From Ottelia alismoides (lineage: Eukaryota > Streptophyta > Magnoliopsida > Alismatales > Hydrocharitaceae): 64,000 nucleotides of DNA. The stretch is taken from assembly GCA_037367405.1 (NCBI GenBank), contig JAZKJV010005753.1:806001-870000 (forward strand), given 5' to 3'. Below are positions 37,071 to 46,075 of the stretch, one piece after another. The position numbers and the translations under genes are program-made. The notes beneath the pieces were generated by a model, which was not told the DNA's origin, did not search any database, and worked only from the letters and a program-made list of their open reading frames with translations. The stretch's first letter is position 1. The number at the start of each line of letters is the position of its first letter.

Positions 37071-37088
37071 TGGCGCCGTTGCCGGGGA
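37071..37088 (+). other. Primer binding site, tRNA-Asp
   Basis: TGGCGCCGTTGCCGGGGA is complementary to the last 18 bases of plant tRNA-Asp(GUC), including CCA. It starts two bases after the 5' LTR. tRNA-Asp priming is typical of the Athila lineage. Confidence 0.92.
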
Positions 37089-38206
37089 GGCAAACGGCTT
37101 AGATTTTTGTCTAAAAAAAATTTTCCATTCGGTTTTCCGCATTCGGGTAGTCTGACCCCCGAATTTTTCATTGTAAATTTCAGTTTCCTGCCATTTATTT
37201 TCAGCCTTTATTTTTCATATATTTTTGAGTCACTCTCTTACATTTTCTCTCTTATTTTTTTTGCGAGGTACCTTGTACGTGGAGCGGTTTTTAATAACCG
37301 ACGCAACTTCACCAAAAACCGCAATTAATTTAAGATCGAGTCGAGTCGTGAGAGAGAGTAGAGTCTAGGTTTTTAAATTTCTGCAATTTTAATTTCTGCA
37401 ATTTTACAGCGGTGTCCGTTTGGACTCTCGCGTGTGTAGACAGACCTCTAAACTTTATTCTGTGGTGTGTCGTGGCCTGTTTCACTCTCCGGCGAGGGTG
37501 GGGCGCGACTTGAGTGGCGATTAGGATAGACCTGCACATACGGCTCTCAGAGCATTTATATTTTTTGCTTGTACTCGTAGGATCTTAAGCCACACTGCAC
37601 TTTAATTGAGACGCACGTAGATCGTTCAACCTAGCCAAATTTAAATCAATTCTTCCCGCTAATAGAACTTTCTGCTTAGGTGCGGTTTTTTCCATCGGTT
37701 TGCACATTATATAGAATAATTTTTAAATTCTGTCTAGCATCCCACATGGAGATTGCGAGGATTCACTGTAAGTCTTCTAATTGAGCATTCATCATAGTTT
37801 TCCGCGTGCATCGGCTTTTCTCGAATTCCTCCCTCTTGCTTTATAACATAACTTTAAAGGAAATTGGGACTGGACGGTAGACGTGTATTTGTGCTCATCT
37901 AATTTCTCAGTGATCACCTCATTAAAATCGGGACTGCTAAATATATCTGATCTCAAAGAACCCATAAAATCAAGAATTTTTGCGGGAGAGCAACCCAGAC
38001 ATTGTTTGATTTATCTTGCAACGAGGAGAGAAACGCACACTAGGATAGAGCACAGCTCCAAACCTAAACAGCTCGTCTAAACAGTTTGCAAGATTGAATT
38101 TATCATCAACTAAAATCGAAAATCTAACAGCCGAACTCTTACGGCTTCAGTGTGTGAGTTGGTGAAACAACCTTTGCATTGTGTTTGATTTGATCAACAT
38201 CTCTCA
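37089..38206 (+). other. Athila leader between primer site and gag
   Basis: 1.1 kb without a convincing ORF, the expected place for packaging and dimerisation signals. I can identify no specific motif. Confidence 0.5.
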
Positions 38207-41200
38207 ATGGAAAATTGTGGAAATTTCTGTTCGGACTCAGCGAACCCCTTTCTGACTACCACAAACTTTCCAATCTCAAATCCTCTGAGCCACTCTTACT
38301 CAGAACCACCTTGGGTTCAGGAACACCTTCCCCTAGAATCTTCATTTCATAATTCTGTTCAAACTATTGACTCCTATTTTTCACAATCTGAAGGTGGAAA
38401 GAAGACTTCACAAAAAATGCCTCCAAAGAAGAGCAATCCCGAAGATGACCAAAATGAAGATCCTATGCAAATGATTCTCGCAAGACTGGCTGCATCTGAG
38501 CAACAGCAAAATTTGATGAGAGAACAATTGGAAAGAATGAATGCAGAGGAAGAGCCACCAATGGAGGCTGCTTATAATCCCGGGCAATATAGGGTCAATA
38601 ATTACTTGCAGCCACCTCAACCTGAGGTTCACCATGAACTGAAGCCACACTTCATAAATCAATTACCACAATTTCATGGTAATGCGAATGAAGAACCCTA
38701 TGAATTCCTGCGTGATTTGGAGCTAATCTGTTCTAATCAGAGGCACCCGCAAGTCAGCCAAGACTATATCCGTCTCACTGCATTACCTTTCGCCTTGAAG
38801 GGTAAAGCAGATTACTGGGTGAAAAATTTGGGAGTGACGGTGACCACCTATGATAGGTTCAAGAACCTCTTCTTAAAAAAATTCTACCCCCTGAGTCGAA
38901 CCAATCAGATGAGGACTTGCATCACTAGCTTCTCTCAGATGCCAAATGAACCACTCTGTGATGCATGGGATAGATTCAAAGATCTGCTGCAAAAATGTCC
39001 CTGCCATAACCTAGATAATAACATCCTGGTCCAATCCCTCTATTCTGGCCTTAACCACGGGACTCAAGGTCTAGTCAGCGCTGCCTGTGGAGGAAATTAC
39101 ACATCCCGAGGAGCTGATACCGTCTGGAAAATTCTGGAGCAAATGGCTGAGACTAGCCGTTCACAAATTGCCAGTAGATCTTACACTGATTCACTGAACA
39201 ACTATCAAGCCAAAGGAGGAAAACAAACTGTTGCAGAAATAGCAGAGGACTTGCTGCCCAACATGAACATCATCACAGACAAATTAACAGTTGTGGACCA
39301 CATTAATAAAAGGGTGAACGACATCGACACTCGACTCTCTCAATTTCCAAAACAAATGGAGGAACTCACTGAGAAGGTGTCCAAGCTTGGGATGCCTACT
39401 GCTCCTACGGTTCCAATCTATCACGTGCATCATGTCCAAGAGCAGCCAGGCTCTGGACAACCACTACCATGGACTCAGGACCAATCCTACGTCCAACCTT
39501 CCCAGCAGTCACCCCCTCCAGCTGAGACAGTCGTAGAAGCCACGCCTCTGACTTTCGAGATAAACGGCATCTGGTACACTCAAGATAATACCCGACAGGG
39601 TAATTTGGGGGACCGTCAGCAATATCAGCATCCACCCAACTCATACAATGCCGCTCCACAACACAATCAGCCCTCAAGGCAGCAGCAGCCACACGACCGT
39701 CAGACCCAGCCTCAACAACATCGTCAGCAATATCAAGCTCCAAATCAAGCATCTCGATCTTCCAAACCTCCAGATGACTCGATTGATATCCAAAGACAAA
39801 TGCTGGAGGAAATTCGCAGCTTCCGGAGTGAACTGTACGACCTACGGGTAGATGTTAATCGTCTATCCCGTTGGAAGGAGGAACAGACTGCACCTGTCAC
39901 AGCCATTCCCGCTCAAGTTCAAGCTAACCCCAATAGCTTGAACAAATCGCAATCATCTCAACACAACAATAAGGTATATTACTCAGACTTTTCCACATCT
40001 GAACACGAGACCCTTTCGTTTAACAATATCAATGCCATGTCCCTTAGGAGCGGAAGGACCGTGGTCGTACCTGATCGAACAAAGGAAGCTGACTCAGAAG
40101 ATCAACCGGAGGATACTTCTGAGGATGAAGACGAAGGACACCCAAGGATTTCTGCCCGAAGGAAGGGAAAAGCATCTATGGAGAATAAAGAGGACCTTGA
40201 ACCTCTGGTTGCTGCGAAAACACCTTTGTCATTATTTCAGCAACATGATGATAATCCAGAACATTATCATTGTAATAAGAACTCCAAATTCAATAAAGAT
40301 GCTCTTAGTTATAATTCTGGATATCTCTCTCCTGTCTCAAATGCTTCCATTCCTTTTCCCCATGCGCTTAAGAAGGGAAGACAAAAGAAAACTATCCAGA
40401 GTGACCCAGTGATGGAAAAATTTTGTCAACAAAACATCACCGTGAAAGTGCCCTTTGATCAATATGTGGCCAGTAACCCTGCATTCCAGAAGTACCTAAA
40501 AATGAAATGTACTCCTACCCGGACCCGCACAAAGAAAACAAACCAATTTGTGGAGACTCATGTTCTGACAGTGGCCACTACCAAATGCATGAGAAACCAG
40601 CATTTACCAAGGAAGAAAAGAGATCTGGGTGCGCATTATGTGGAAAGCCGCATTGGCGGTATCGCATTCGCACGTACACTTCTTGACAATGGTTCTTCCA
40701 TCAATCTTCTTCCCTTGGCCTTATATTACCGATTGGAGTTAGGACCTCTTCAGAAATCGCTATCTATACTCCAATTCGCTGACAAATCTACTAAAAGACC
40801 TAAGGGAGAAGTGAAAAATGTTATCATTATGGTTGAGGGTACAGAATACAAAGTGGACTTCACCGTCCTTGACATGGAGACCCCGAACCATTGGAAAGAG
40901 TCGCAGATCATTTTGGGAAGACCATTCTTAAGAACCGCCAAGGCTGTATTCGATTACGGCACTGGAATGATGAAATTCCGCTCCCTAGACGGAGAAGTGG
41001 ATCTGGAAATGAGACAAACCAAATGGCAAAGACCCGATTCCGAATCCACCACTGAAGAGGCTGAAACATCTGAGTGTAATCTGATCATCACTACCGGACC
41101 TTGGGACCAACTGCCAGATCTTCACATGGATACCATCGCATCAGAGGACGAAACAATGCGCCATACAATGTGTGATCTTTTACCTGACAAATCTGAACAC

Positions 41201-44200
41201 CTGGATACCGAACTCCTTTCGGATTGGTCCATTCCATCCTCTTCGAGAAAAATCAATGAAGAGTCGGACGCGGTTTTAGCTGAATTACCACACTACTTTT
41301 GCGATCCGACTCACCTTCTTTCAAGATCTGTGGCTAGCATATCACAGAATGATCCACCACCAAAAATCACTGACTCAGACTTAAAAGACATTCATCCAGA
41401 TTTGATTGATGATGTAGATCTGCCAGAGCTGAAACCCCTCCCTCCCACCCTGAAGTACGCATTTCTCAATAGACCTAAAAATAAATTCCCTGTGATCATT
41501 AGCTCATCATTAACCTTGGATCAAGAATCTAAGCTTCTAGAAGTCCTTGAGCGAAATCGAAAAGCCATCGGTTGGACTGTGTCGGATCTCGTCGGAATCA
41601 ACCCTGCTCTCTGCTCGCACCAAATTTATGTCGAGGATAATGCAAGGCCTTCCCGTGAATTTCAGCGAAGATTAAACCCCAATCTTCGGGAAGTGGTTAA
41701 GAAAGAGATAGAGAAATGGTGCAAAGCAGGTTTCATATACCCCATTTCTGACTCCAAGTGGGTGGCCCCCCTTCATGTCGTCCCGAAGAAGTCGAGAATC
41801 CAGATGGTCACCAACGAGGAAGGGGTTGAGATCGCGACCCGGGTACCCACGTCATGGCGTGTCTGTGTCGATTACAGGCGCCTGAATGCTGCGACCAAGA
41901 AAGATTACTTTCCACTGCCATTTATTGATCAAATCTTGGAGAGACTCGCAGGGAAAGCATTCTTCTGTTTTCTTGATGGGTACTCTGGCTACAATCAGGT
42001 AGCTATTGCTCCCGAGGATCAGGAAAAAACCACATTTACATGTCCCTTCGGTACTTACGCTTTCAAGCGCATGCCATTTGGGCTTTGTAATGCCCCGGGC
42101 ACATTTCAGCGGTGCATGATTGCCGTATTTGCCGAGATGGTGGGTGATTTCCTGGAAGTCTTCATGGATGACTTCTCGGTCCATGGTGATTCATTTGATA
42201 CATGTTTAGCGCACTTGGACCGAGTCCTCCAAAGATGCAGGGAAGTTAATTTGGTACTTTCTTGGGAGAAAAGTCACTTTATGGTGACTGAGGGTATCGT
42301 GTTGGGGCATGTCATCTCCAGAAAGGGAATGGAGGTCGACCCTGCCAAGGTGGATGTGATCAAGAAACTTGAGCCACCAACCAACGTCAAGTCAGTGCGG
42401 TCCTTTCTAGGGCATGTTGGATTTTATCGAAGGTTTATCCCTGATTTTTCAAAGATCGCCCGCCCACTGACTGAGCTCTTAGGAAAAGACACAGAGTTTA
42501 TTGTAAATCACAAGTGTCTTGAGGCCTTCGAGCTCCTGAAAAAGAAGATCTGTGAATCGCCGATATTACAAGCTCCTGACTGGTCTCTTCCCTTTGAGAT
42601 CATGACTGATGCATCGGATTTTGCGGTCGGAGCTGTGCTTGGACAAAGACGGGATGGAATCCCTTATGCGATTCACTACGCGAGCAAAGTATTGGATCCT
42701 GCACAGAAAAATTATACAGTGACTGAAAAGGAAATGCTCGCGGTTGTTTGGGCCCTTGAAAAATTCAGATCTTATATATTGGGCTCCAAGGTGACAATTT
42801 TCACGGATCATACTGCGATTAGATACCTCATGGATAAGAAAGATGCCAAGGCACGACTTTTGAGGTGGATTTTGTTAATCCAGGAATTTAATTTGGAGAT
42901 CAAAGATAAACCTGGAATAAAGAATGTTGTTGCTGATCACCTTTCCCGAATTGAGAAAAATGATTATCCTGATACTGGACCTATTAAGGAGACTTTTCCA
43001 GATGAATCTGTTTGCACTATTGATTCAACCCCATGGTATTCCAACATCGTGAACTATCTTGTCTCCAAGAAGGTTCCCTCGGGTTGGACAAAGAAAATGA
43101 TTGAAAAACTAAAGTCGGATTCAAGAAAATACCATTGGGACGATCCTTTCCTTTTCTATGAAGGAGTGGATTGTGTCTGGAGAAGATGTATTCCTCAGGA
43201 AGAATACCAAAGTGTCCTCACATATTGTCACACTCTCGAGGCTGGAGGGCACCATTCGGGAAAGAGAACCGCACACAAGGTACTCCAATGTGGATTTTAC
43301 TGGCAGACCTTATTTCGTGATGCTAATGATTTTGTACGGTCTTGCCCGATTTGTCAAAGGATGGGAGGGACCGTTGGGTATAGAGATGAAATGCCCATGC
43401 AACCAATGATTTTCTGTGATGTTTTTGATGCATGGGGGATTGATTTTATGGGTCCCTTTCCCAACAGCAATGGATTTGAGTACATCTTGTTAGCGGTTGA
43501 TTATTTGTCTAGATGGGTAGAGGCTATTCCGACCCGAACCGCAGACAGCAAAACCGTCTGTAAGTTTATCAAGGATAATATCATTGCAAGGTTCGGGATA
43601 CCAAAAGTTTTGATTTCTGATGGAGGTAGCCACTTTGTGAACAGGGAAATGAGATCTTTGGCTAAGGAGTACAAATTTGAACATAGAATAGCCAACCCTT
43701 ATCATCCTCAATCTAATGGCATGGCAGAAGTTTCTAATAGAGAAGTGAAGAGTATACTTCAAAAGTTGGTTCGTCCAGATAGGAAGGATTGGTCAAAACT
43801 GTTGGATCAAGTCCTTTGGGCCTATAGGACAGCTTATAAAACACCACTCGGCAATTCACCTTTCAGGATGATCTATGGCAAACCTTGCCATCTGCCTGCA
43901 GAATTGATTCACAAATCTGAATGGGCAATCAAAAAGTTGAACTGGAGTTGTCACCTTGGGAAATTATGTCGAGACCTAAATCTGAATGAGCTAATTGAAA
44001 TCCGGAACCGAGCATATGACAACAGTGTGATTTATAAGGACAAGGTCAAGAAATGGCATGATAGACACATTCGAGATAAAACCTTTGTCCCTGGGCAGAA
44101 AGTATGGTTGTTTAATGCTCGATTAAAGATTTTTCATGGGAAACTGAAATCGAAATGGACGGGTCCCTATGTTGTCATCGATGTGCATACCAATGGAAGT

Positions 44201-44410
44201 GTGGACATTGCAGAACTCAAAGATGATGCGCAACCTTTCTCAGTGAATGGACAATTACTGAAGCCTTATATAGAATCATCCAAAGAACATCCAGTGCAAA
44301 TTGAGGTCATCTATTTCACACAAAGCAAGGACATTGACGATATATCAGATCAGAATCACCCTCCCTCTCGACCACATCGATCCCCTTGTACAACTTCTTC
44401 CTCTACTTAG
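38207..44410 (+). CDS. gag-pol: Athila Gag-Pol polyprotein, intact
   Basis: The 2067-residue polyprotein of the retrotransposon has all enzymatic domains in gypsy order. The Gag core lies at about residues 145-310 ('QLPQFHGNANEEPYEFL'). It is followed by a Gln-rich and then acidic linker without a visible CX2CX4HX4C knuckle. The protease has 'LLDNGSSINLLP' with Asp827. Reverse transcriptase (about 1180-1370) has 'FMDD' at 1319-1322. RNase H is marked by 'MTDASDFAVGAVLGQ' (Asp1468), 'TEKEMLAVVWALEKF' and 'FTDHTAIRYL'. Integrase carries an HHCC finger (about 1675-1722), catalytic Asp1746, Asp1805 and Glu1841 (exact DX35E) and a C-terminal 'WTGPYVV' module. No chromodomain follows. The ATG at 38207 precedes the whole Gag region and has no earlier in-frame alternative that I prefer. 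There is no stop or frameshift, so separate Gag and Pol would have to come from proteolysis. Confidence 0.95.
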   Translation: MENCGNFCSDSANPFLTTTNFPISNPLSHSYSEPPWVQEHLPLESSFHNSVQTIDSYFSQSEGGKKTSQKMPPKKSNPEDDQNEDPMQMILARLAASEQQQNLMREQLERMNAEEEPPMEAAYNPGQYRVNNYLQPPQPEVHHELKPHFINQLPQFHGNANEEPYEFLRDLELICSNQRHPQVSQDYIRLTALPFALKGKADYWVKNLGVTVTTYDRFKNLFLKKFYPLSRTNQMRTCITSFSQMPNEPLCDAWDRFKDLLQKCPCHNLDNNILVQSLYSGLNHGTQGLVSAACGGNYTSRGADTVWKILEQMAETSRSQIASRSYTDSLNNYQAKGGKQTVAEIAEDLLPNMNIITDKLTVVDHINKRVNDIDTRLSQFPKQMEELTEKVSKLGMPTAPTVPIYHVHHVQEQPGSGQPLPWTQDQSYVQPSQQSPPPAETVVEATPLTFEINGIWYTQDNTRQGNLGDRQQYQHPPNSYNAAPQHNQPSRQQQPHDRQTQPQQHRQQYQAPNQASRSSKPPDDSIDIQRQMLEEIRSFRSELYDLRVDVNRLSRWKEEQTAPVTAIPAQVQANPNSLNKSQSSQHNNKVYYSDFSTSEHETLSFNNINAMSLRSGRTVVVPDRTKEADSEDQPEDTSEDEDEGHPRISARRKGKASMENKEDLEPLVAAKTPLSLFQQHDDNPEHYHCNKNSKFNKDALSYNSGYLSPVSNASIPFPHALKKGRQKKTIQSDPVMEKFCQQNITVKVPFDQYVASNPAFQKYLKMKCTPTRTRTKKTNQFVETHVLTVATTKCMRNQHLPRKKRDLGAHYVESRIGGIAFARTLLDNGSSINLLPLALYYRLELGPLQKSLSILQFADKSTKRPKGEVKNVIIMVEGTEYKVDFTVLDMETPNHWKESQIILGRPFLRTAKAVFDYGTGMMKFRSLDGEVDLEMRQTKWQRPDSESTTEEAETSECNLIITTGPWDQLPDLHMDTIASEDETMRHTMCDLLPDKSEHLDTELLSDWSIPSSSRKINEESDAVLAELPHYFCDPTHLLSRSVASISQNDPPPKITDSDLKDIHPDLIDDVDLPELKPLPPTLKYAFLNRPKNKFPVIISSSLTLDQESKLLEVLERNRKAIGWTVSDLVGINPALCSHQIYVEDNARPSREFQRRLNPNLREVVKKEIEKWCKAGFIYPISDSKWVAPLHVVPKKSRIQMVTNEEGVEIATRVPTSWRVCVDYRRLNAATKKDYFPLPFIDQILERLAGKAFFCFLDGYSGYNQVAIAPEDQEKTTFTCPFGTYAFKRMPFGLCNAPGTFQRCMIAVFAEMVGDFLEVFMDDFSVHGDSFDTCLAHLDRVLQRCREVNLVLSWEKSHFMVTEGIVLGHVISRKGMEVDPAKVDVIKKLEPPTNVKSVRSFLGHVGFYRRFIPDFSKIARPLTELLGKDTEFIVNHKCLEAFELLKKKICESPILQAPDWSLPFEIMTDASDFAVGAVLGQRRDGIPYAIHYASKVLDPAQKNYTVTEKEMLAVVWALEKFRSYILGSKVTIFTDHTAIRYLMDKKDAKARLLRWILLIQEFNLEIKDKPGIKNVVADHLSRIEKNDYPDTGPIKETFPDESVCTIDSTPWYSNIVNYLVSKKVPSGWTKKMIEKLKSDSRKYHWDDPFLFYEGVDCVWRRCIPQEEYQSVLTYCHTLEAGGHHSGKRTAHKVLQCGFYWQTLFRDANDFVRSCPICQRMGGTVGYRDEMPMQPMIFCDVFDAWGIDFMGPFPNSNGFEYILLAVDYLSRWVEAIPTRTADSKTVCKFIKDNIIARFGIPKVLISDGGSHFVNREMRSLAKEYKFEHRIANPYHPQSNGMAEVSNREVKSILQKLVRPDRKDWSKLLDQVLWAYRTAYKTPLGNSPFRMIYGKPCHLPAELIHKSEWAIKKLNWSCHLGKLCRDLNLNELIEIRNRAYDNSVIYKDKVKKWHDRHIRDKTFVPGQKVWLFNARLKIFHGKLKSKWTGPYVVIDVHTNGSVDIAELKDDAQPFSVNGQLLKPYIESSKEHPVQIEVIYFTQSKDIDDISDQNHPPSRPHRSPCTTSSST

Positions 44411-44755
44411 GCCAAGGCCTAAGTATAGGGGGGGACCGATGCCATTTGTTTATACCATTTCCCTCATCACATTCCGATCTCTCAATCACTCCATATCCAT
44501 CCTTCTTCTATACTTAGGCTGACAAAGCCTACGTATAGGGGGAATCGCCACCCATCTGTTTATACTCTCCTCATTTACATATCCTGTCCGCCTCTTTTTG
44601 CGCTCTTCTTCTATACTTAGACTATACTCAGTCTAAGTATAGGGGGGCGAAACCGTGTATAATTTTACTCTCTTATGCTTAGCCCGAGCTATGTCTTCAT
44701 TACGCTTCTTGTGCTCTGAGGACACAACACTCGCTAAGTATAGGGGGGTCTGTAT
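44404..44755 (+). repeat. Array of polypurine-tract hairpins, Athila
   Basis: Four inverted repeats follow the gag-pol stop, and the first overlaps it: tacttaggcc/ggcctaagta (44404-44427), ctatacttaggct/agcctacgtatag (44508-44538), ctatacttagac/gtctaagtatag (44611-44642) and a longer one at about 44671-44745. Each closes with (A)AGTATAGGGGG(G). The same word precedes the 3' LTR at 46059-46075. Confidence 0.85.
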
Positions 44756-46058
44756 ATATACTATGTATATATTTTAGCCATACCTCGTACTTGCGCATAA
44801 GTCTATATGTATTTACGGGGTGGGTCTTCTGAAAAAAAAATGTTTTGCTACTAACACTGACTTGGCCCAAAATCTTGACTTTGCCCAAAATTTTTGAAAA
44901 ATGGCTTCTTATTCATTTTTGCATAAAAATCAAAAAAAAAAGAAAAAAAAAGAAAAAAAAAAGAAGAGAAGAAAAATTGTGTTTGCATTTCACACACTTG
45001 CACTTTATCCAGCATTACATTCATTTGCATATGTGAAAAGTCATTGGGTTCTGGACCGAGTTATGAGCCGAAACCGAGAGTGATCTGGACTTAACCTTAA
45101 TCAACCTAATTTTCAGAGGAACTTCATCGAGAAATAGGATTTTAGAGTCTTCAGGTCTGTGACTTAATTCTTTGAGTTCCACGTAACAATGCACAGAGTT
45201 TGACTCTTAGTGTCTAACCTGGTCTCTTCATTCTGGGTACAACTCTGGAATAAGGAATTAATTTGTACTCTCGCACTATGCACTTAGCTCAACTCAAACA
45301 TTTGTTGGAAGACTGTGTGAGTTTCTTTTCTGGTAGCGTGGAAATCTAAAGACCGGAGTACGGGTTGAAATAAAGCTTCGGAAAAGGGATGGACGACTGG
45401 GCACAATTTTTTCTAAGACCCCAAAAAATGTACGGAAACAAAAGATGCTATATCCGTAGGGGCAAAACAAGATCCAAGCAGAACCACCAAAAATTCCAAA
45501 TACAAAGAAGCAACTATCAAATAAAATCTGACCAAAAAGGTCCAAGCTTCAAGAACCTGCAGATCTTGGTGGAGACTCGGCTACACTGGCTAGCTTCACA
45601 AGGAGAGGTGAACTACACTAACCACCCTCCAGTTCTTTTCTCATTCTTCTAACTTCTCCCCCCAATTCGATTGTGAACACAGCGCGACAGACCTTAGAAG
45701 GAAATACCTGACTCCCCGAGGGCGAGTTATTGGAGAGGAGGTTCGCGCAGTAATCCAGCATTCTGAGTGGGAAGAGCTAAAAACCTTTCACACACAAGAG
45801 TCGGTTATTCAATGTTCAAAGAGTATACTTTGGGAAGATGATTGATCTAAGATGACTTCTGAGCTGAAACTGTAGCAATGATGTGTAGAACTTGAGGGCT
45901 GTTGATTTTAAAATCTGAAGTCTCACAGAAGTTCCGACACACAAATAATCCAAAGGTTGAGTTTAGGCTTACTTTCACCTTCAGCTCATGGTCTTGGTTT
46001 GGAACCCAATCTCATTTCACCTCATGGCATTTCTTTTTAATGCTCAGGGACGAGCATG
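44756..46058 (+). other. Athila 3' noncoding region
   Basis: No env-like ORF; the longest open stretch is 87 codons at 45389-45652 and resembles nothing. A poly-A/AG run lies at 44930-44966. The part at 45090-45780 aligns by eye with the corresponding region of the minus-strand Gag-Pro family (for example 'tcaggtctgtgacttaatt' with 'tcaggtctagttgacataatt'). Confidence 0.6.
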
Positions 46059-46075
46059 GTTTAAGTATAGGGGGA
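46059..46075 (+). other. Polypurine tract of the Athila element
   Basis: The purine-rich AAGTATAGGGGGA abuts the TGATGAATC start of the 3' LTR, as required for the plus-strand primer. Confidence 0.85.

Noticed and set aside
39405..39752. 115-codon minus-strand ORF inside gag-pol
   Set aside because: Shadow of the Gln/Pro-rich linker of the plus-strand polyprotein.
44845..45652. Possible env-like ORF after pol in the Athila element
   Set aside because: Open stretches are under 90 codons, show no signal peptide or membrane segment, and one is the translation of a poly-A/AG run.
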